In this document: in pieces, positions 1 through 10,990 of the stretch
Layout of the letters: every line of letters starts with the position of its first letter
Position numbering within the stretch: the first letter of the stretch is position 1
NCBI GenBank assembly: GCA_029783825.1
Contig: JAREIK010002424.1
Span: 368,818 to 432,817, forward strand
DNA: 64,000 nucleotides
DNA from: Sapria himalayana
Taxonomy: Eukaryota; Streptophyta; Magnoliopsida; Malpighiales; Rafflesiaceae
Reading direction: 5' to 3'
Program-made: the position numbers and the translations under genes
Notes under the pieces: model-generated
What the model saw: the letters and a program-made list of their open reading frames with translations, nothing else
What the model was told of the DNA's origin: nothing
The model's database searches: none

Positions 1-2219
1 CACTTACTTCTAACTTATTTGAATTAACTCTTTATTCATAACTATAATGATAAAGATGATAACATGCCATTCATTTATAAAATATGAATATATGAATATA
101 TTTATATCTTAAGATAAAAATGACTTAAGTTTATATATTCCTTGAATCAAATAACATTAATACATTATTGTACATCCTGACATATTCAATGTTATTTGAT
201 GTCTTTTTAAAATGTATATTTAATGAAATCTCATGATTATTTTTTTTGTATTGAATCTATTTAGTTTTAATGATATTATGAAATTTTTTAATAATATATG
301 ATGTGCTTTCAATGAGAAATATTCAATGATTCTCTTGGTATTACTTGAGAAGGATAGAATATGTTTGGTGCATTTGATGACAATTCCATGTTATTCAATT
401 ACATTCAAATTTTATAAATGATACGACTTTTTTTTATTGCATATGAATTTTTGGTGATCAATTTTAATCATTTTCAATAAGTATGCAAGATATGTTAACA
501 TATTTTTTATAGTTCATGAATAAATTATATGTGTTGGTCTTACAAAAATAAAATATACATCAAATAATTTGAAATAAAAAATTCATAAGAAATAATGAAA
601 AAAAAAGTAAACAATAAAATAAAATACATACTAATAACACTTAAGATTTGGATGATTAAAAAAATGAAAAAAAAACTTTTTTATAAATGAGCAAGAGAGG
701 CTCTCAAATGAAAAAGCAAGCAAGATGAATCTTCACCCACCCATAGTTGACTTTTCTCCACACATCAATGATCTTCAATTTTATTTGTTGGATTTTTATA
801 CAAATTGATAATTTTCAATAATATTCAATAATATCAAACATTTGTTTAATGATACATGAGTTTTAATGATATATGATTTATTTTGATATATTTTAACATT
901 TGTTTTATGACACTTGATTTTGCTTATTATAATTCCAAAACAATTCATTGATATTTGACATCATTAAAATCAATCCTACTTCATCAAAATAGAAATATAG
1001 ATATTTTTATATATGTCCACAAATTATTGTTCATTTTGAATATGAGAAAAAACTATTGTTACACTTGCTAGTAAAAAGTTAAACAACATACACTTTTAAT
1101 GATTTAAATAGGTTATATAAAACTAAAATATGAACATGTGATAGAATTTTTAAAAAATAAAAAAAATATTCATAAATATTTGAAGTTATAAAAAGTTGAT
1201 CTAAAATGATTTTAAAATAAATAACCAATATATAAAAAAATATAAAAGGATAAAAAATCATGAATATTTATCACATTTCAAATAAAATAGTTAAAAAAGT
1301 CAGATTTTCATGACATTTTATGGAAAACTTTTAGTGGCGATCAAAAAATATTCTAACAAATGTCAAGTAATTATCATTGAAAATATATCAAATAGTATTA
1401 TCCCTCCATCAAATGTATTAGATAATGTTCAAGATTCATTCAATCAGCACTTACATTGCAAAAAATCATCATTAAACTAAATTAATATACATTATATATA
1501 TATTTGAAAATTTAATGCATGTACACACACACACACAACATCATATTTATATATGCATATGCATATATGTATGCAAATCTATAAATATATATAGATATAT
1601 TGATGTTGTTATATATGATGTATAAATTTATATGTGGATGTAATGAATGATATACATGTACATATAAATTTACATATATGTGATAAAGGCGATCTTAAAT
1701 CATGATTGAAAGAAAAAATAATTACTTGCTTGTTTAATTTACAGTATTACATATATTTTTATGCACTAAGAAGGCAATGGCTATAAAATAAAATAAAGAA
1801 AGAACGGGCATATTTTTGAACCAAAGATCATTTTCTAATTATGATTCTAGGAAAATAAAAAATAGAAAATGATATTTTAATAAAATGAATATTGTTGCTA
1901 GCGATAGTCATTTCTTAAAATATTTCTTTGCTAGATCTTTCTCTATTTGGTTTTATTCGTAGTGTGTTCATTTTCACCTAAGTAGCAATTAATAAGATAA
2001 GATAAGACATAAGTAGCAATAGTCTATTAATAAGATAAAATAAGACATAAGTAGCAATTAAGAAGGTATCAACCAGATTTTAAAGGGACATTAGCATGGA
2101 AAACAAGAGTCAAACTTATTTCTACAATATGTTTATGTTTTATCTCAGCTAATCACCTAATTCATTTTGTTCATGGGTATGTAAATATGATATTTATTTT
2201 ATCCCATTTTGAAGCAAAT
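1..2219. other. AT-rich intergenic DNA, no gene seen
   Basis: No reading frame with recognisable similarity is visible on either strand. The stretch holds poly-A/poly-T tracts, a short AC run near 1523-1538 and several ATATAT blocks. The first 26 bases recur almost exactly at 5391-5416 (see findings). The short open frame at 1079-1261 is Phe/Ile/Tyr-rich, as random AT-rich DNA is, and is not called. Confidence 0.6.
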
Positions 2220-3215
2220 GATTTGAAAAATTACTTGTAGAAAACTCATCTCCTCCATCATATTACAAAGTTTTTATCAAAAATTTTTTCAACAAACATT
2301 TGAAAGTTTTGTAAACATGGGTAAAAATTAGATTTGTATCTTAAAGGATATACACATATGTATCGGATAAAATCATTCAATAAAAATAACATTGTATTAA
2401 AATTTATGTGTGGAAATAAGAATATTGGGCCAATTATATCACTATGAATTTGTTCAAGATGAAAACTCGTAGTAGTTTTTGATTTATTAAATAAACCTTT
2501 GTGATAGTTTCCAAGTTGATAATTAGTGCAAGGAGTATCCTTAACTATCCAATTGGAAATAGTAATAACTTTTTTATTTTCTAAATTTTTTAAAAAGGCA
2601 TAATTAGGATGCACTAAACAAGCATACCAAATTTTTGAGTATACTACTTGAGATTTTGTAATAATATAAGTTTCAATTTTTTCATGTTAAAGGATAAAAA
2701 AAATTCTTATTTATAATAATTTGTCATTATCTACTGTATAGAGTCATTGTTAACAAAAACTAAAAAAGTTAAATTCAAATAACAATCATTATCATGAATA
2801 AGCTGACTAACAGCTAATAAATTTTTTTTTATCTCAAGAACTACTAAAACATCTTTAAAATTTAATTTATCATGATGAATGTTAAAAGATACATTACCAG
2901 TATAGTAAGTAATTAGTAATGCTTCTCTATCTCCAACAAGAATGCGATCATTACCAAAATAAGGTTTCAAAGTTTTTAATTTAATTCACATATAAGGATA
3001 CTCAGCTTTGTGAATAGCTGAATTTTAACTTATAATTTTTCAAGGGAATCCATCTAGGTGAAGATGACATACTTAGGGATGTGAATTTTAAATTATCATA
3101 ACTTAGATTATCTAGAACTTTTTGAGTTATGTGGAAATAAGTGTAAGTAATAATTTGTAATAATTCTTCCTATCCTCCACCTATTTTTTTACAAATCATA
3201 CATTTAGCATATTTA
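2220..3215 (-). pseudogene. Ty1/copia retrotransposon gag-pol remnant
   Basis: Read on the minus strand, the order matches a plant Ty1/copia polyprotein. Near 3190-3210 a weak zinc-knuckle start (CMICKK) is visible. At 2970-2731 a segment reads GNDRILVGD and later EIKKNLLAVSQL, which corresponds to the region after the protease active site. At 2614-2258 a gag-pre-integrase/integrase stretch starts with HPNYAFLKNLE and contains HSDIIGP and the FIRYICVYPL block typical of the copia integrase core. Stops and frameshifts separate these pieces, the usual Cys-x2-Cys of the integrase finger is decayed, and no reverse transcriptase or RNase H follows, so this is a truncated fossil. No LTRs could be assigned. 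The family call is firm; the exact ends are approximate. Confidence 0.75.
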
Positions 3216-3489
3216 ATGCTCCTAGTAGATTGAATAATCTAATCTCATATAATAATAATGACTTTCTAAATGAGATATCATCTCGAAAAAGAGATTCAAA
3301 ATATCATATGAGGCAAGATAGCAATGATGGATCCAATGGATCTATAATGAATTCTCTTTATTATTGATACACAATAGTTTCTTAATGAAAAAAAATAATA
3401 TTCTTTGGGTTGATCAAAAGAAGACCCAACCCACGGTAGGAAATAGGTTTAAAAACCATGCTCCATGAGATCTTGTGCCTATATATATA
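3216..3489. other. Spacer between retroelement remnants, no gene seen
   Basis: AT-rich DNA with no recognisable coding similarity. It may include the decayed 5' gag part of the copia copy or the 3' end of the LINE, but nothing can be assigned. Confidence 0.4.
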
Positions 3490-4915
3490 TATCTCTCTAT
3501 GGTTGGGGAGCCCTATAAAAATCTTCTACACGAGTTATCAATAGAAATGACAATAGCATGAGGGATGAGGAAGAGTAAAAACTAGTATCCTCAATTCCTT
3601 GGATGATATAATGCAACAACTCTATCCTCTTTGTGATAGACAATAATTTTTCAGCCCACATTTGTATTATAGAAGAGATCTCATGGACTAGAGAAGAATT
3701 GTGAAGTGATCAATCTACTTGATGATTATGGAACTCCCATAAATATAAAAGGAAGTTTGATGTGTGAGAAATCAGAATTATTAATGATCAATTCGTGGTG
3801 CTCAAGTTTTATCCCTCCAAAGAAGAAGTTCGATTTGGAGGGATTACCATGTAGTCCTGATGGTTCAAAAAATAATTGGACACTATCTAATAAGGAATGA
3901 ATGGAATAGCATTCTCTTTTTGAAAAAAAAAACATAAAGATTATCTACATAAATAAGATGAGAAATTTATTGTTTAGTATATCATGGATGGAAGAAAAAT
4001 ATAGTATTCAGAGTTATAATTAAATTGTTTTAATATTTATTCCATAGCAATAATAAAGATGTGGAGAAATAGTGGATCATCATAAGTTAGACCTTTTCTT
4101 TTTTTGAAAATAGTCATGCATATGCCCATTTATCATTAGGGAATAGTTGGTGGTTGAAATACACAGATAAAAAATATTGATGATCTTGTTCGGGAAGCCT
4201 AGTGCATGCAACATCTCAGTTATGAATATCTAATTTATCATGTCAAAGATCTTTTGCTGGTCTATCTTGATAAAACACCTAGGAGATATACCCTTCCTTG
4301 TATATCTCCTAATGTTGAGCAAGAAGAAATTTATTCATTATTAACCTTACTTTGTATACCAAATTTGGCTCAATAAAATCATTAGCTATAGACTTGATTT
4401 ATGAAATTATTAGTTTAAATATGATCTTGTTAATGACATTACAACAAGAAATCAATCTATAATCTTTAATTTTAGTAGATGCATGAAAAGATTTAAGAAT
4501 TAAAACAATACATGCATGATTGATATGTTCCAAGATTTTTCCATTAAGAATAAATGCTTATCATGCATTAGTAACATCTTGTCTAATGTAATTCCTTTTG
4601 TGTTTACAAAATTTCAAGGAAGTTTCATCAGACCCTAGGGATTTTAAATCCCCAGTATTAAAAAGGGTAATTTCTATTTTTTCATAGAAAAATGATAAAG
4701 ACAATTTCATACACACTCAAGGGTCAAGATCATTCCAAACTTGACTACGTACAACTAGATAAAAGGGGGATTGTATGTAGTCTCAAAAATATTTTGAATA
4801 TTATCTATGAATTTTAATATCACTCCTCGTAAATATCTAGTAGGGTCCCCATTTCCATCGATGATAGAGACAATATAATTATTTTGCAACCTTGAGTTAA
4901 TCATGGCATGAAATG
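3490..4915 (-). pseudogene. L1-type LINE reverse transcriptase remnant
   Basis: The minus-strand conceptual translation follows the plant non-LTR (L1 clade) reverse transcriptase in order. At about 4915-4750 comes an FHAMI...DGNGDPTRYLRG block, corresponding to the linker after the endonuclease. At about 4640-4560 there is SLGSDETSLKFCKH, corresponding to SPGPDGF...FFKKHW. Near 4460 are INHACIVLILKS and YRLISCCNVI. Near 4250-4180 there is IKIDQQKIFD, corresponding to the first catalytic aspartate block, followed by LHALGFP. At 3935-3726 an open segment reads NPSKSNFFFGGIKLE and ends FIFMGVP, which corresponds to the thumb-proximal region. The YADD block is not recognisable and several stops interrupt the frame. 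There is no visible endonuclease domain, so the copy looks 5' truncated, as is common for LINEs. The gene is dead. Confidence 0.75.
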
Positions 4916-5400
4916 TAACACCCAAAAAAATGATTTGGGCAAATGAATAAGATAAATATTAGGTTAAACCAAACTTGGGGTTTTCTAAGAAATTAAGAAA
5001 TGATTAAATGATAATTGATAAATATTAAATGATATATGATTATATGGATAAATGTCAAGTGCAAATGAATATGTAAATATATAATTGAATATTATATGTT
5101 AAATAAGAAATTGACCGAATCCAAAAAATTAACTAATAGAAAAAGTACAAAATATAATTTTGGTAAATGAAGACCTAAGGGTCATATATGAATAAATTTA
5201 TATGTCTAAGTATGGTTATGAGAAACTTAAAATGCAAATAAAATAAAATATGGGTTATATTATATTCATATATTCTCATAATATATAAATATATTATGAG
5301 AAACTTGTTATCATCTAGACATATATAAGGTATAGAATATATATGTCTAATAAGTAAAATTAACTCATATTCAACAAACTAACCTATCACTTACATCTAA
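4916..5400 (+). repeat. Possible gypsy-type LTR fragment
   Basis: The segment begins TGTAACACCC, the usual start of many plant Ty3/gypsy (Tekay/Del-like) LTRs. It later contains GACCTAAGGGTCATATATG, which resembles the internal sequence of such LTRs. No TGTTACA-type end, primer-binding site or second LTR is seen, so it could be a solo or truncated LTR, or coincidence. It starts directly where the LINE remnant ends. Confidence 0.3.
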
Positions 5401-5554
5401 CTTATTTGAATTAAAAAGTTATCATCTTCAGATACTTCATAATCATAATTTCATTAAAAAAATACTTATTTTCTTAATATTCAAATAAATTTTTTAATTA
5501 ATCATAAATTTTACATTTTTATTTTCATAGCTAATTAATCCCTTATCTAAATGT

Positions 5555-5860
5555 AAAAAGTTTTTATAGTTATAGATATAGTAAGATACAATTATTTATA
5601 GTTATATATTATTATACATATAGTATATATAATTATAAATAATTATATATAATTAAACATATCATTATATATAGATACATTCATACAAGTAGTTATATGT
5701 AGTTGAACATAAATATATACAAAGTTATAAACAGATATATAGATTTAAATATATGTATACATATATTTATACATAATTACAAATATAGTCATATATAATT
5801 ATATAGTGTTTTATATAGCTATACAAATATTTATATATAGGTATACACATATAGTTTAGT
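5555..5860 (+). repeat. AT-rich direct repeat, copy 1
   Basis: About 300 bp composed of ATAGTTATA-like words. It aligns along most of its length with 6705-7005 in the same orientation, with an offset of about 1.14 kb. Shared landmarks include AATTATTTATAGTTATAT, ATACATATAGTATATATA and ACAAATATTTATATATAG in the same order. No coding signal is present. Confidence 0.7.
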
Positions 5861-5999
5861 AGCAGATATAATAGATGAAGAGTTTTAGAATACTATAAAC
5901 CTTGCAAATTATTGATTTAATGCAAACCATGCTAAAATCTTCTTCACTAAAAACACTATCTCATGATTTTGAAAACCTTAATGCCATAAATATATAATA

Positions 6000-6380
6000 C
6001 TATAATATATATGTACATTTATACTTTAGTATATAGTTACATATATACTACTATATATTTTCATATACAAATATAGTAGTATATGGATTCATTGATATAT
6101 ATGTATTTGTACATAAATACTAGTATATATGTACAAGTATTTATATGCACATATATACTAAGTAAATGTTCATATACACTATAGTGTATATGTACATATA
6201 TATGTGTATACATACACTACAGTATTATGTACATGTATATACATTTACACTGTAGTGTATATGTATAAATATGTACATATATACAGGTAAATACTTATAC
6301 ATATATACAATTATATATTTATATTACATATAATATATGTACATATACACTGTAGTGTACATGTACATATATACTCAATC
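6000..6380 (+). repeat. Cluster of short palindromic TGTACATA / CACTGTAGTG words
   Basis: The words TGTACATATATAC, CACTGTAGTGTATATG and TACTAGTATATATGTAC recur every 30-80 bp, and several are self-complementary. The same vocabulary (ACTACAGTATATGTACATA) occurs at the head of each tandem unit of CACTA element D (32730-32900, 34080-34210, 35200-35350). This block may therefore be a stray piece of a CACTA arm. No gene is seen here. Confidence 0.5.
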
Positions 6381-6704
6381 AAGTTCCACGTGTAAAATCT
6401 CTTGGCTACTCAATGATTGTTTTTGTTTAGATATCAAGTGAATAAGCAAAGTAAAAACTAGATGATAAGTAATATTAAATAGAAATGCATAATAGATATA
6501 GTGAAACATATTGTTTTTGTGGTTACACACAGTTATACTTATATTTATACATGTAGCTATATATATTTATTCATATAATTTTATATATTTAAACATATTG
6601 TTATGTATAGCTATAGATATAGTGAAACACATTTTTATATACTACAATAAACAAATGTATATTAAATATAAGTTGTAAATTATATATTTAAATAAAATTA
6701 TGTA

Positions 6705-7005
6705 TAAATCTTTTATAGTTACACATATAATAAAAAACAATTATTTATAGTTATATGTTATTATACATATAGTATATATAGCTATAAATATTTTTATATA
6801 GTTAAACATATAGTTATATATAGATATATTCATACAAATAGTTATACATAGATATATAAAGTTATAAATAAATATATAGATTTACATATATGTATACATA
6901 GTTACAAATATAGTTATATTTAATTATATAAAGTGTTATATAGTTATACAAATATTTATATATAGTCATACAAATATTTGTATATAGTTATACACATATA
7001 GTTAA
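6705..7005 (+). repeat. AT-rich direct repeat, copy 2
   Basis: Second copy of the repeat at 5555-5860, same orientation. A third, very short partial copy (AGTC..GACAATTATTTATAGT) is visible near 7285-7315, just downstream of the ARF pseudogene's 3' flank. Copies differ by scattered substitutions and short indels, so the duplication is not recent. Confidence 0.7.
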
Positions 7006-7319
7006 ACATAATGTTGTATGTTATTATACATGTAATTATAAATATAGTTAAATGTGGTTATACATATAAACATATAGTTAAACATATAATTATGATTATA
7101 TTTATACATGTAGGTATATATATATATTTTATATAATTATATATATATATATACATATAGTTATCTATAGGTATATATATGGTAAAATACATTTTTATAT
7201 ACTAATATATAAAAATGTATATTAAATATATGTTGTTAATTATATTTTTAAATATAATTATGTATAATAATATATAGTTATATATATAGTCAAAGACAAT
7301 TATTTATAGTAATATATTC

Positions 7320-7569
7320 TTATACCTTTGGGATCTAATGGCAAAAAGACAAAACAAAAAACAAACAAGTTTAGCTTAGAACAGATCAGAACAAAGTAAA
7401 TGCGGTCTTGTATTTCAGGCATGCAATATATTAATATAGATACAATTTGAATCCCGATAGAAACAGATGGTATCATCCACATAATAGAACAAAACTCAAG
7501 CAAAATAGGCAATGATTAGATCTACATCCAGATATGTCAACAAAGTTTGTATCATCATGCTAAAATTGT
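7320..7569 (-). other. Probable 3' UTR relic of the ARF1-like pseudogene
   Basis: This stretch follows the stop codon of the ARF-like reading frame on the minus strand. It has more balanced base composition than the surrounding tandem AT words and ends where those repeats resume. A T-rich run (TTTGTTTTTTGTTTTG on the minus strand) is present near 7340. An exonic 3' UTR carried along by retroposition or gene capture explains this best; no poly-A tail is visible. Confidence 0.4.
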
Positions 7570-7994
7570 TTATGACTTGCTGGGAATGTAATTGGAAAGC
7601 CAATTAAGACCCTCATAGAGACCCTCGCCAGAGGTAGCATAGGTGCTCTGAATGTTCCAATGGAATTGGTGAAGAGAGTGAAGTCCTAGCTTGTCAGTAA
7701 TTTTAGCCGCATTCATCGCATTGGGAAGATCTTGCTTATTGGTAAACACCAACAAAACTACATCTTGAAGCTTTTCCTTGTTTAGCATCCTATGCAACTC
7801 ATCTCTGGCTTCAACAACTTGATCTCTGTCATTTTTGTCCACCACAAATATAATACCTTGGGTATTTTGGAAGTAATCTCTCCAGAAAGGATGAATCTTG
7901 TCTTGACCCCCAACATCCCACGCAGTGAAATTAATGTTTTTGTATACAACAGTCTCTAATTGACAACAATAGAAGGAATTGTTGTGACAATATT
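7570..7994 (-). pseudogene. ADP-ribosylation factor 1 (ARF1)-like pseudogene, 5' truncated, frameshifted
   Basis: The minus-strand translation matches plant ARF1, the small GTPase that recruits COPI coat to Golgi membranes. It covers roughly residues 42-181 of a 181-residue protein. Visible are switch I (IVTTIP, with Ser where ARF has Thr48), the G3 motif WDVGGQDK, G4 NKQD, and a G5 motif that reads YATSG instead of CATSG. The end, [13 protein letters not shown], is the normal ARF C-terminus. One base is missing near 7957 (after the segment matching TIGFN), which shifts the frame before [10 protein letters not shown]. The N-terminal amphipathic helix, the myristoylated Gly2 and the P-loop are absent. 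No intron interrupts the retained part. This could be a processed pseudogene or a fragment captured by a transposon; either way it cannot make a GTPase. Confidence 0.9.
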
Positions 7995-8606
7995 ATTTAA
8001 ACAAATTATAGTATTGAATGAAAATGTAACTCCATGATATGTAGTATTGAATGAACCTTATCATTGCAACTAGTACTCTGATCAAATTTTGAGGTAAAGT
8101 GTTATAGATGAGAGATTATTAGTATCTTGTAATAATAGCACTTTTTGTTCGTGCTCTCACAAATATGTGGAACATGTTAATATTTATGTACTCAAGAATT
8201 TTGCTTTTCAAAATTAATGTTGATATTTACATATATATGCGTAAATAATATGTGCATATACACTACCCTACACACACATAGTTATACATCCATATACATT
8301 ACTGTACATTACATATCAGCATACTCACTTTTGTACTTTTATATATACTCACACATGTATCTATATTTTCAAAGTAATGTGTATATACTTGTATGCATGC
8401 ATATACTACTGTACACCCACAAAAACACACACATATACTTATATACGTAATGTATTTTTAAAGTTATACATGAAACTATTATATGTGTGTGTGTGTGTGT
8501 GTAAAAGTATTTAAAATTTTTTGATTTTGAATATTTAATTAAAATAAAATATTATATATTGTACAGATTTATAAAATATTATAAATTCTTTATAATTAAA
8601 ACAAAT
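7995..8606. other. AT-rich spacer with short microsatellites, no gene seen
   Basis: Contains CA/TA-rich runs near 8265-8450 and a GT run near 8482-8502. The open frame at 8217-8450 is His/Tyr/Ile-rich and made of ATAC/CACA words, so it is not called. Confidence 0.5.
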
Positions 8607-8682
8607 ATTTGTGTGTGTGTGTGTATGCGTGCGTGCGTGCGTGTGTGTATGTGTGTATGCGTGCGTGTATGTGTGTGTGTGT
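8607..8682 (+). repeat. Compound GT/GC microsatellite
   Basis: Alternating purine-pyrimidine run of GTGTGT, GCGTGCGTGCGTGC and GTATGTGTGT. It is a candidate for Z-DNA on sequence grounds alone. Confidence 0.9.
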
Positions 8683-9360
8683 ATGAAGCATATTAATGCG
8701 TAAAATGAAATTATGAATTAAATATATGAGCTTCTATTTTATTCAAATAGTTGTTTTTTTTTTCATATTTATATTAACATAACTATCATATACTCAAATA
8801 AATAAATGAAGTTGGCATATTTGTAAATTATTTTGTTTTTACAATTATGTTAAAAATGAAAATATAGTTCATAAATAGATACTAATTTTTTTTGTTTTTC
8901 TATATATATTTTTTATTCAAATATTAATGTCTATGATAAAATTGTACCTATTATTTATTGTTATTAATACATTGTTAGAAACTTTAATATTCAAACAAAT
9001 ATAATGTAGTGCATATAAATACATGCCTTAAATGTTTTATAAAAAATTAATTATTTCTTTAATTATGTTCCAATAAAATAGATTACTATATAAATATATG
9101 AGTAAATTTTTCTACAAGTAATTAGTTTTTTTTTATTTTATTCAAAAAATATAAATGACCATATAAATATATGATTTTTTTAATAATTTTTTTTAATTTT
9201 TTTTAAATTGAACACATGATAATGTTTTTTTTGTAATTAATAGATACATTTCAACATTGTTTATTTATAATAAATATAGCATATTGCATATTATGAGGTG
9301 CAAATTTTATTTTGTAAATACATTTTATTTTAAAAGTTTTATCTTTGTAAATTGAAACTA

Positions 9361-9407
<47 letters not shown>

Positions 9408-9944
9408 TTTTTTTATAATATTAATTACACAAACATATTATTATTTGTTTCAAAATTTAGAACATGAATTTTAAAAAATGAACATTTTATAAGAAATCAC
9501 TTTTAGTTAAATTATATTAAGTAAAAAAAATACAAATAGTAAATGTATTAAATCATAATGATTTATACAAACATATAAAAATACAATAAAAATACATTTA
9601 AGGTTGATAATATTAAATTTAAATTCCTAAAATCTATGGGAAAATGATAAAGATGTATACAATATCCAAAAAAAAAACATGTATGAATGAGATGAATGAT
9701 ATAAATGGATATTAAGTTTCTGAAGCATGTAGTTATACATGTTGTAGTTGTAGTTATATATAATTTTACATGTAATTATATATATTTAGACATATGGCTA
9801 TGTATAGGTATTGATGTAGATAAATACTTTTATATATAGTAATATGTTCATATATGTATTATTATATACATTTATATATAGTTATATATAAATGTATAAA
9901 TCTTTATAAATTTAAGTTCCTCATATCAATAACTGTATTTAAAC
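8683..9944. other. Very AT-rich spacer with a TA run
   Basis: No coding similarity. A perfect TA dinucleotide run lies at about 9365-9402. At 9730-9900 the words GTAGTTATACATG and ATATAGTTATATATA link it to the repeats at 5555-7005. Confidence 0.5.
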
Positions 9945-10111
9945 ATAACTATACATCAATATGCATGTCTGGTATAATTTGAATTTCTTATATAAGTGTA
10001 TTTTATTATATCTATAACTATAAAGATAGTATACTTAAAAATAACTATATATAAATATAATAACATATAATTAATATACATATAAATATAGATATAGATA
10101 TAGATTGAAAG

Positions 10112-10150
<39 letters not shown>

Positions 10151-10160
10151 TGTATGTATG
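9945..10160 (+). repeat. Foldback structure, left arm
   Basis: Inverted repeat partner of 10790-10990. From the outside in, the arm reads ATCAATATGCATGTCTG, then TTTGAATTTCTTATATAAG, then a stretch with AGTATACTT and AATAACTATATATAAATATA. It ends in a TA run and TATG repeats. Confidence 0.75.
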
Positions 10161-10784
10161 TATGTCAGATGAGCTAGATATCTTATATATTTTAATCCAG
10201 TACGAATCATATTGATAGTCAAAGCTAGGGTATTTATAAGGAACCCTATGCGGCATTTAATTAAACATAGTAATTAAAGTATAGTCAAATATATAACTGT
10301 ATTTAAATGTCTTGTAAATTAGTATTAGTACACATAAAGACTATTACATTTTATTTGAACTAATTGAAAACTGGTCATTAAATGTTTAGAGATATTAATT
10401 TGACATTAACAGATATTAATGTGACAATACTTTAAATTTACAAATATTAAATAGACTCTTACATTTTTATATGAGTGTGTTTTTCCCTATACATAAAGCC
10501 ATGTATAAAATATAGTTTACAGATATTAATTTAATTATGCTTATTAGGTAGGCACGACATTATGGAATAATAGATATTTTTATAATGCAAATTTATTAAA
10601 TGTGTATTTCATAATAATGACTTACAAATTTCAAATATACATTATTAAAAGCCTATTATAAAGTCAGAATAACTTTATTTATGTAAAATATGTATATAAA
10701 GTTATTTGTATAATACTAATTATATTTGAAATACACGATATGTATATTGAATGTATCATATATAAAATTATGATAGATATATAT

Positions 10785-10789
<5 letters not shown>
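10161..10789. other. Foldback spacer, no gene seen
   Basis: AT-rich non-repetitive DNA between the two arms. It contains a partial internal duplication of GATATTAAT-type words (10390-10420 and 10514-10530). No coding similarity. Confidence 0.4.
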
Positions 10790-10842
<53 letters not shown>

Positions 10843-10990
10843 GTATGTATATTAAATATTTGTTGTTATATTTATATATAGTTATGTTTATGTATACTAT
10901 TTTTATAGTTATAGTTATAGTAAAATACACTTATATAAGAAATTTGAATTATATCAGACATGCATATTGATGTTTATGTATACTATTTAT
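10790..10990 (+). repeat. Foldback structure, right arm
   Basis: Reverse complement of the left arm with about one mismatch every 8-10 bases. It starts with a long AT run (about 10791-10830) and TATG repeats. Its outer edge overlaps the point where similarity to the right arm of CACTA element D begins (about 10985). Confidence 0.75.

Noticed and set aside
7300..7512. 70-codon minus-strand frame next to the ARF pseudogene
   Set aside because: Lies in the probable 3' UTR relic and shows no similarity to a protein family.
10071..10970. Ile/Tyr-rich frames in the foldback arms
   Set aside because: Arise from TA and TATG runs; no similarity.
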